From contig NZ_JNWK01000012.1 of NCBI RefSeq assembly GCF_000716445.1, forward strand, positions 1 to 64,000: a DNA stretch of 64,000 bases, read 5' to 3'. This document shows, one piece after another, positions 59,276 to 64,000 of the stretch. Every line of letters starts with the position of its first letter. Position 1 is the first letter of the stretch. The translations under genes were made by a program, and so were the position numbers. The notes beneath the pieces were generated by a model that searched no databases, was not told the origin of the DNA, and saw nothing but the letters and a program-made list of their open reading frames with translations. The stretch comes from Streptomyces wedmorensis. GTDB lineage: Bacteria; Actinomycetota; Actinomycetes; Streptomycetales; Streptomycetaceae.

Positions 59276-59281
59276 CCGGCC

Positions 59282-59626
59282 ATGGCCCCGCTCGTCGACT
59301 GGGGAGACGCCCGGCACTTCGATCACACCCGGGACCGGCCCTGCTGCCTATGCGGCAGGCCGACCCCGATGCGGTCCCACGCCGGAGAGTCCGTCCACAA
59401 GGTGTGCGCCGAGGACTGGAACGCCACCCACCCCGGAGAGCCCCGCCGCTATACCCCGCCCTCGAAGGACCGGTCGCAGCACGACGTCGGCACCTGGCGC
59501 TTCCACAACGACGGCCCCACCACCGACAAGCGCGCACCCGTCCTGACCCCGGTCACCACCGACCCTCCGCCGCCCGTCGTCGATGTCGACGTCGATCCAG
59601 GGCAGCGCGACCTGTTCGCCGCGTAA
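59282..59626 (+). CDS. Small zinc-knuckle-like protein of the element
   Basis: 114 aa. DRPCCLCGRPTPMRSHAGES, then VHKVCAEDW, provides a Cys/His set that could bind zinc. The rest is Pro/Asp-rich and probably unstructured. It is the last gene of the rightward transfer operon and is followed by a terminator. Confidence 0.68.
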   Translation: MAPLVDWGDARHFDHTRDRPCCLCGRPTPMRSHAGESVHKVCAEDWNATHPGEPRRYTPPSKDRSQHDVGTWRFHNDGPTTDKRAPVLTPVTTDPPPPVVDVDVDPGQRDLFAA

Positions 59627-59634
59627 CAGCAACA

Positions 59635-59671
59635 AGGGCGGCCCCGTCTCACCAAAGACCGGGGCCGCCCT
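59635..59671. terminator. Terminator after the transfer operon (hairpin copy 1)
   Basis: AGGGCGGCCCCG and CGGGGCCGCCCT are perfect 12-base arms with loop TCTCACCAAAGAC. It lies between the convergent transfer operon and the nuclease gene. A near-identical hairpin lies at 60758-60797 on the other side of the nuclease gene. Confidence 0.8.
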
Positions 59672-59686
59672 CTTCTCCGGCTGTGC

Positions 59687-60697
59687 CTAGGAAGGCAGCG
59701 GGAAGCCGGAGAATCCGTCTTCCGTCTGGTAGACGAGGTGCACTCCCTGCGAGACGAGCAAGTCCTTGAGGTCAGCACTCGGCTCGCTCGGCAGGAGCAC
59801 AGCCACCCGCAAGCCGGCACCCTCGAACTTCTCGACATGACGCCGGTAGTCCATCAACTGGCCGATAGCCAGCCGAATGTTGTGGCGAGTGGTGAGCCCC
59901 TTGCCCTCATACAGCACGTGGTCAGTGACGTCGTAGAGGTCCGGTGTCAGCGCACCAGGCTCGCCGGCGATCGTGATCTGGAACGTCTTGTGCGCATGGC
60001 CAGCCGCAGCAAGGTGCTTCTTGAACGCCTCAACCAACAGCCCCTCCCGAAGGTTCACCGTCTTCAGACCGCCGACCACGTTGGCGATCGTCTGGGTGGC
60101 CGTGAACTGCTCGGAGCTCTTCGCCTTGACGCTCGTCTGCGCCGGGATCACCAACTGCGGGGGCGCGTCGATCTCCTCGATGGCCGTAGTGGTGGCCGCG
60201 GGCAGGCGGTCCTGCTCCTTCCACACGGGAGTCGTACCGGGTGCAGGACGCAGGCGGAAGACCAGGACGGTCCGCTGCTTCTTGTCTTCACCGATGCCGG
60301 TACGGGTGACATACGGGGTGATCGGGTCGACGATCATCTGCCCGATGTACCGCTGCCGCTTCTGGCCGGAGTCCGGCACCTTGCCGTCTGCCACAAAGAG
60401 GTGCACTTCGCGGCCAGCCTCGGCGTGGTTGTGCAGGGACTTGTTCCGGCTCTTGAGTTCCTGGTTTCCCGACTTCCCGTACCCGGTGTACAGGTACAGC
60501 GGCCCGTACTCGTCGTCCTCGGCGCGGCCATCGAACGTGTAGCCGTACTCCTCGCCCGCGGACGGGTCGGAGTAGACAAACACCTTCTTCGCTTCCACAG
60601 CCGGCTCAATGCCCTGGAAGGTTCCACAGCCGAACGCCGCTGCAATCTCATCGCGCGTCGTGAGCAAGCCCGGCACAAGGTCAACGGTCGTCGTCAT
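59687..60697 (-). CDS. SRA-like domain plus PD-(D/E)XK nuclease, candidate modification-dependent restriction enzyme
   Basis: 336 aa, leftward, and lower in G+C than its neighbours. Residues about 50-105 (FDGRAEDDEYGPLYLYTGYG, then NQELKSRNKSLHNHAEAGRE) resemble the YDG/SRA fold that reads modified cytosine. Residues 251-290 contain P252-D253, then E264-G-K266 (LYEGKG), and IRLAIGQLMDYRR, the PD-(D/E)XK nuclease core with its helix. The combination suggests cleavage of methylated or otherwise modified DNA. There is no methyltransferase gene nearby, as expected for a type IV enzyme. It is flanked by similar hairpins. Confidence 0.68.
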   Translation of the reverse strand: MTTTVDLVPGLLTTRDEIAAAFGCGTFQGIEPAVEAKKVFVYSDPSAGEEYGYTFDGRAEDDEYGPLYLYTGYGKSGNQELKSRNKSLHNHAEAGREVHLFVADGKVPDSGQKRQRYIGQMIVDPITPYVTRTGIGEDKKQRTVLVFRLRPAPGTTPVWKEQDRLPAATTTAIEEIDAPPQLVIPAQTSVKAKSSEQFTATQTIANVVGGLKTVNLREGLLVEAFKKHLAAAGHAHKTFQITIAGEPGALTPDLYDVTDHVLYEGKGLTTRHNIRLAIGQLMDYRRHVEKFEGAGLRVAVLLPSEPSADLKDLLVSQGVHLVYQTEDGFSGFPLPS

Positions 60698-60757
60698 GCC
60701 GCGACCATAACCGCCCCCTCTGACACCCCGCCGCCTCTTATCTCCGCGGACAGGGAA

Positions 60758-60797
60758 GAGGGCGGCCCCCGTCTCGCCAAATTCCGGGGCCGCCCTC
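60758..60797. terminator. Hairpin copy 2 between nuclease and replication genes
   Basis: GAGGGCGGCCCC and GGGGCCGCCCTC are perfect 12-base arms with a CGTCTCGCCAAATTCC loop. It shares most of its sequence with the hairpin at 59635-59671, including the loop core GTCTC-CCAAA. It lies upstream of both divergent genes (nuclease and Prim-Pol), an odd place for a terminator unless the nuclease gene was inserted later. Confidence 0.7.
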
Positions 60798-60835
60798 GCT
60801 AACCAGTACTTCTCACGGAACTGGAGACACCCAGC

Positions 60836-61711
60836 ATGACCCAACCCACCCTCATCCGGCGAGACGTCCGGACCGACGATCACCTCAACGTGGCCCTGCG
60901 GCTGGCCGCCGGCGGTCTGCCGGTCCTGCCGCTGCGCGCCGGGAAGGGCCCGTTCGGCAACTGCTCGACGTGCGCGGACAACGCCTGCGGCGGACGGCCG
61001 AACATGAAGACCCCCGGCCCCTGCGCCTGCCCGTTCCCGTGCCACGCCTGGGCCGCCGCCACCACCGACCCGCACGTCATCTCTTCCCCGGCCTGGACGG
61101 CCGCATGGCGCCGTGCCGGGGCCGTGGCCTACCACCCCGGCGGCGCCGGAGTCACCGTGGTCGACCTCGACGACACCGACGCCGTCGACTGGGCCCGCAC
61201 CACCCTGCCGTCCACCCGCACGGTGGTCACGACGCGCGGTGAACACTGGATCTACGAGGGCACCATGCGCTCCGTGAACGGCGTCCGCGCGGGTGTCGAC
61301 CTGAAGTCGTCGATGTCCTACGCCCGGTGGCTCGGCCCCGGCACCTGCACGATGGCGGCACTGCCGGACGTCGTGCGCGCGCTCGCCGAGAAGAGGCCCA
61401 CCGCCATCCTGCCGGCGCCGCGCACCGTCGTCGTGCCCGCGCCCGCCGGGGGCGGACGGTGCCCGCACCGCTCGCCCGCCTACCTGGAGCGCGGGATCGC
61501 CATGGCCGAGCAGCGCATCACAGGCGCGGCGAGCGCGGTCCACGCGACGGTGTACCGGACGTTCCTGGCCGTGCTCTCCGCGCACGGCCGGTGCGGCTGC
61601 CTCACCGAATCGCACATCGACCGACTGTTCACCGCCGCGCAGGCCAAGGGGGAGTCCCCGCGGCACTGCACGGACGCCTGGACCAACGCCCGCACGGCTC
61701 TGGGGATGTGA
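60836..61711 (+). CDS. Bifunctional DNA primase/polymerase (Prim-Pol), AICE replication
   Basis: 291 aa. An N-terminal Cys cluster (NCSTCADNACGGRPN, CACPFPCHAW) is followed by VTVVDLDDTDAVDW, the D-x-D catalytic motif at about residues 110-112. HWIYEGTMRSVNG and AGVDLKSSMSYARWLGPG continue the AEP-type Prim-Pol fold. Prim-Pol is one of the replication initiator types known for AICEs, besides RepSA and RepAM. It is followed one base later by the ATPase gene, so the two form a replication pair. Confidence 0.85.
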   Translation: MTQPTLIRRDVRTDDHLNVALRLAAGGLPVLPLRAGKGPFGNCSTCADNACGGRPNMKTPGPCACPFPCHAWAAATTDPHVISSPAWTAAWRRAGAVAYHPGGAGVTVVDLDDTDAVDWARTTLPSTRTVVTTRGEHWIYEGTMRSVNGVRAGVDLKSSMSYARWLGPGTCTMAALPDVVRALAEKRPTAILPAPRTVVVPAPAGGGRCPHRSPAYLERGIAMAEQRITGAASAVHATVYRTFLAVLSAHGRCGCLTESHIDRLFTAAQAKGESPRHCTDAWTNARTALGM

Positions 61712-61712
61712 C

Positions 61713-63185
61713 ATGTCCGAGGACGACAAGACCCCGGCACGCCAGGTCATCACCGACTACGCGCAGGCCCACTTCCGGTACTTCCGGACCGTCGACGGCA
61801 CCGTGTACGCGCAAAAGAACGGCCACCCCGTGGCCCGCCCCATCCGCTCCCAGGGCACGACCGGGAGCCACCGGCAGGAACTCATGGTCGGCCTGTTCCG
61901 CGACGGGCACGGCGTCTTCAACGGAACCGCCCTCAAGGAGGCACTCGACTTGATCGAAGCGCTCGCGCTGAACGAGGACGTACAACCCACCCACATCCGC
62001 GTCGCCCCCGGCTTCGACGGCGCAACCTGGCTCGACCTGGGCCGCGACGACGGAAAGTCGGTCCGCATCCACCCCACCGGCTGGAAGATCCTCACCCCCG
62101 ACCCCCGCGAGGTGTCCTGGCGGCGCACCCAGCTCACCGGCGAGCTTCCGCTGCCCGTCGAGAAGACCAACGGCAAGGGCATCGACCTGCTGATGCGCCT
62201 GTGCAACTTCGCCAACGCCCAGGGCGAGAGCCTGGCCCTGGCCTGGCTGATCGGCTGCCTGGGACCGTCCGCGCCCGTCCCGGCCCCGTTCCTCACCGGC
62301 CCCCAGGGCGCGGGCAAGTCCACCGCCGGCCGGATGCTCGTACGGATCATCGAGGGCATGAGCGGCGACCTGCGCCGCGCCCCGAAGGACGAGGAGAACC
62401 TGATCACGGCCGTCGCGGCCGGATGGGTCACCGCCCTGGACAACCTCTCCCACCTCGGCCCGGACCTGTCCGACCTCATGTGCTGCATCGTCACCGGCGC
62501 CGAGACCATCAAACGCGCCCTGTTCACCGACGGCGACGTCGTCCGCTCCCGATACCGGCGCCCGCTGCTGCTGACCGGCATCGACGTCGGCGTCATCCGC
62601 CCCGACCTCGCCGAACGACTCCTCCCCCTCCGCCTGGAGCGCCCGCGGGTGCGGCGCACCGAGGCGGAACTGTGGGCGGAGTTCGAAGACGTGCTGCCCG
62701 TCATCCTCGGTTCCGTCCTCGACCTGACCGTCCAGGTCCGCTCCGCTCAGGCCGACATCCCCACCGACCTGCGCATGGCCGACTTCGCCCACCTCTGCGC
62801 CCGGCTCGACGCCGCGGGCAGTCTCGGCGCGCTGGACGCCTACCGGGCCAGTCTCGACGACCTTAACGACGACGTCATCGAAGGCGACCTGCTCGCCCAG
62901 ACCGTCCTCAAGCACGCCGCCGGCATCGACCCGGGCACGGAGGTCCGGATGACGTCTTCGGAGTGGCTGCACGGCCTCACCCAGCTCTACAGCGGCGAGG
63001 ACATCCGCCCGCTGCCCAAGGGGTGGCCGACGACCGGCAAGGTCCTCTCTGACCGCCTCAAGCGCCTCCAGCCCGTCCTCGCCGCCCGCGGCGTCCTCGT
63101 CGACTGGGGCCGCACCCGCACCGCCCGCTACATCGAGATGACCCGCCCCACGCCCCCGGCCGACGAGCAGGGGCCGATGTTCTGA
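61713..63185 (+). CDS. P-loop ATPase/helicase-like replication protein
   Basis: 490 aa. Walker A is LTGPQGAGKSTAGRML at about residue 195; a Walker B-like AAGWVTALDNLSHLG (hydrophobic strand ending in Asp) and RSRYRRPLLLTGIDVGVIRP (sensor/Arg-finger region) follow. The N-terminal 150 residues and the C-terminal helical domain are element-specific. It should load or unwind DNA for the Prim-Pol encoded just upstream (one-base gap). It ends before a strong terminator. Confidence 0.8.
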   Translation: MSEDDKTPARQVITDYAQAHFRYFRTVDGTVYAQKNGHPVARPIRSQGTTGSHRQELMVGLFRDGHGVFNGTALKEALDLIEALALNEDVQPTHIRVAPGFDGATWLDLGRDDGKSVRIHPTGWKILTPDPREVSWRRTQLTGELPLPVEKTNGKGIDLLMRLCNFANAQGESLALAWLIGCLGPSAPVPAPFLTGPQGAGKSTAGRMLVRIIEGMSGDLRRAPKDEENLITAVAAGWVTALDNLSHLGPDLSDLMCCIVTGAETIKRALFTDGDVVRSRYRRPLLLTGIDVGVIRPDLAERLLPLRLERPRVRRTEAELWAEFEDVLPVILGSVLDLTVQVRSAQADIPTDLRMADFAHLCARLDAAGSLGALDAYRASLDDLNDDVIEGDLLAQTVLKHAAGIDPGTEVRMTSSEWLHGLTQLYSGEDIRPLPKGWPTTGKVLSDRLKRLQPVLAARGVLVDWGRTRTARYIEMTRPTPPADEQGPMF

Positions 63186-63215
63186 CCCGAACCACCGCGA
63201 GCGCTCGTGCACAGG

Positions 63216-63255
63216 CAAGAGGAGCACCCCCGCCCGGCCCGGGGTGCTCCTCTTG
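63216..63255 (+). terminator. Terminator after the replication genes
   Basis: CAAGAGGAGCACCCC and GGGGTGCTCCTCTTG are perfect 15-base arms around a 10-base C/G loop. It lies 31 bases after the ATPase stop. Confidence 0.85.
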
Positions 63256-63374
63256 CTGTTCTGGCGGCAGCGCCGCCCCTTGGAGAACGTGCCGCGCAGC
63301 GGCTCCCTCTTCACGACCGAAGGCGCACCCCAACACAGACACCTCCCTCTCTTTTCCTAAGAGAGGAGACACTG

Positions 63375-63580
63375 CGTCACCTGTGTCACCGGCGGCCCGA
63401 AAACCGCCGGTGAGCTGTGGTGACGTGGGGTGACGCAGAACCTGCTTCTTGTGTCACCCCACGTCACCCGCGTCACCGGTGACAGAGACCAGCGTCATCA
63501 GTGACACAGCCTGCAGAGCCCTACGTCACTGAAAACCTCAGGTCAGCCGCGTGCGCGACACGGATGACGCCGTGACGCAG
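63375..63580. repeat. Dense GTCAC/GTGAC repeats, candidate origin or recombinase/Xis sites
   Basis: GTCAC or GTGAC occurs at least ten times in about 200 bases. GGTGACGTGGGGTGAC and GTCACCCCACGTCACC are perfect 16-base arms in the middle, and CACCGGCGG/CCGCCGGTG pairs at 63387-63412. The rest of 63256-63678 has no supported gene. Such iteron-like repeats next to replication and excisionase genes fit an origin, or arm sites for Int/Xis. Confidence 0.6.
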
Positions 63581-63678
63581 AAATCCTGACCTCGGACAGA
63601 TGCATCCGCTCCGAGGAGCCACCGAACTTCACCCCTGGCGCCTAGAACCACCAACCCGCAGCGAGCCGAAGGAGCCCG

Positions 63679-63906
63679 ATGGCAACCACCACGACGCCCC
63701 CGCCCGTCACCTCCATGCCGCTCCAACGGCGGCTGCACCCCGTTCCCGATGCCGCCTACGTGCTCGGCTTCGAGCGCACCACCGCGTGGGAGGAGATCCG
63801 CCTCGGCCGCCTCCGGACCGTTCGCGTCGGCCGGCGCCGGCTCGTACCCACGGAGTACATCGAGGAGTACATCGAGCTGCTGAAGCGCGAAGCCGACGCC
63901 GCCTGA
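63679..63906 (+). CDS. Excisionase-like helix-turn-helix protein (Xis)
   Basis: 75 aa. LHPVPDAAYVLGFERTTAWE, then EIRLGRLRTVRVGRRRLVPT, is the MerR-type winged helix of excisionase-family proteins, with R-V-G-R-R-R-L-V-P close to the usual pattern. It would bend attachment-site DNA so that the integrase excises the element. The ATG follows GAAGGAG. An integrase gene is expected just to the right. Confidence 0.85.
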   Translation: MATTTTPPPVTSMPLQRRLHPVPDAAYVLGFERTTAWEEIRLGRLRTVRVGRRRLVPTEYIEEYIELLKREADAA

Positions 63907-63920
63907 CAAGCCGACACCCC

Positions 63921-63948
63921 GGAGGCCGCGCCGTCAGGCACGGCCTCC
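63921..63948 (+). terminator. Hairpin after the excisionase gene
   Basis: GGAGGCCG and CGGCCTCC form 8-base arms around a 12-base loop, followed by TCCGTTT. It is a probable terminator or attenuator between xis and the expected integrase gene. Confidence 0.55.
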
Positions 63949-63973
63949 TCCGTTTCCGAGAGGCCCTCACACC

Positions 63974-64000
63974 TTGACCAACAGCGACCCCACACCGCGC
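63974..64000 (+). CDS. Possible start of an integrase gene (cut by window edge)
   Basis: A TTG at 63974 lies about ten bases after GAGAGG and reads M-T-N-S-D-P-T-P-R to the window edge. Position after xis makes a tyrosine integrase the expectation. Nine codons are too few to support the identity. Confidence 0.25.

Larger units (their letters stand above)
46920..64000 (+). mobile_element. Actinomycete integrative and conjugative element (AICE), right end outside the window
   Basis: The block holds a GntR-Nudix regulator, a KorSA-type operator promoter, a string of small transfer-associated genes, an FtsK/TraB-type translocase, a candidate clt, Prim-Pol plus ATPase replication genes and an excisionase-like gene. 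This is the gene content and order of AICEs, which move as double-stranded DNA. The left limit is estimated from the shift in base use and the repeats near 46966-47039; no attL core could be identified. The integrase and right end would lie beyond 64000. The HEPN and SRA/PD-(D/E)XK genes look like cargo. Confidence 0.85.

Overview
The window looks like a Streptomyces chromosome. Base composition is very high G+C with strong third-position G/C bias and many GTG starts. Marker families agree: an SsgA-like sporulation protein, a WhiB protein, two XRE(DUF5753)/DUF397/anti-sigma-ATPase modules, a class F sortase and a split LigD-type end-joining pair. The species cannot be told from sequence alone.

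Region 1 (1-46785) is ordinary chromosome: short monocistronic genes and two- to three-gene units, many divergent from a regulator. In order: the tail of an IS481-type transposase; a secreted BNR-repeat protein; a ferredoxin/CDGSH protein; an SsgA-like protein; an ABC-F ATPase; a first DUF5753 regulatory module; a ferritin-like acyl-ACP desaturase behind a conspicuous operator; WhiB, IclR and TetR regulators; a secreted RCC1/DUF11 protein; an alpha/beta hydrolase with an apparent frameshift; the divergent LigD polymerase and ATP-dependent ligase; two MFS transporters and an ArsR-like regulator; a GH4 glycosidase; an M64 peptidase; a second DUF5753 module; tRNA-Leu(GAG); sortase F with a secreted partner; KAS III; FdhD; a BASS transporter divergent from LysR; acyl-CoA synthetase; aldo/keto reductase; a ricin-type lectin; a His-rich methyltransferase; AraC/NmrA and WYL-regulated pairs; a pterin dehydratase and an XRE gene.

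Region 2 (about 46.9 kb to the right edge) is an actinomycete integrative and conjugative element (AICE) that runs out of the window. Its left part holds a lower-G+C HEPN-domain gene (cargo), a GntR-Nudix fusion that joins in one protein the KorSA-like repressor and Pif-like Nudix functions of pSAM2, a convergent XRE regulator, and a promoter carrying two copies of a GGTGCGCACC operator. A long rightward operon of small transfer-associated genes follows (zincin-like HEAGH protein, membrane proteins, an RRQRL-like zinc protein, a stand-alone Nudix hydrolase), ending in an FtsK/TraB-type translocase that is split by an in-frame TAG. Directly downstream is a dense GCTAG/CTAGC repeat array, a good candidate for the TraB recognition locus (clt). 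A leftward gene encoding an SRA-like domain plus a PD-(D/E)XK nuclease (candidate modification-dependent restriction enzyme) sits between two near-identical hairpins. Then come the replication genes (Prim-Pol and a P-loop ATPase), a GTCAC/GTGAC repeat region that may be the origin or recombinase arm sites, an excisionase-like gene, and perhaps the first codons of an integrase.

The most interesting material is in the element: the split translocase, the candidate clt, the repressor-Nudix fusion with its operators, and two probable defence cargo genes (HEPN protein and SRA/PD-(D/E)XK nuclease). All functional calls come from reading motifs by eye; no database search was run.
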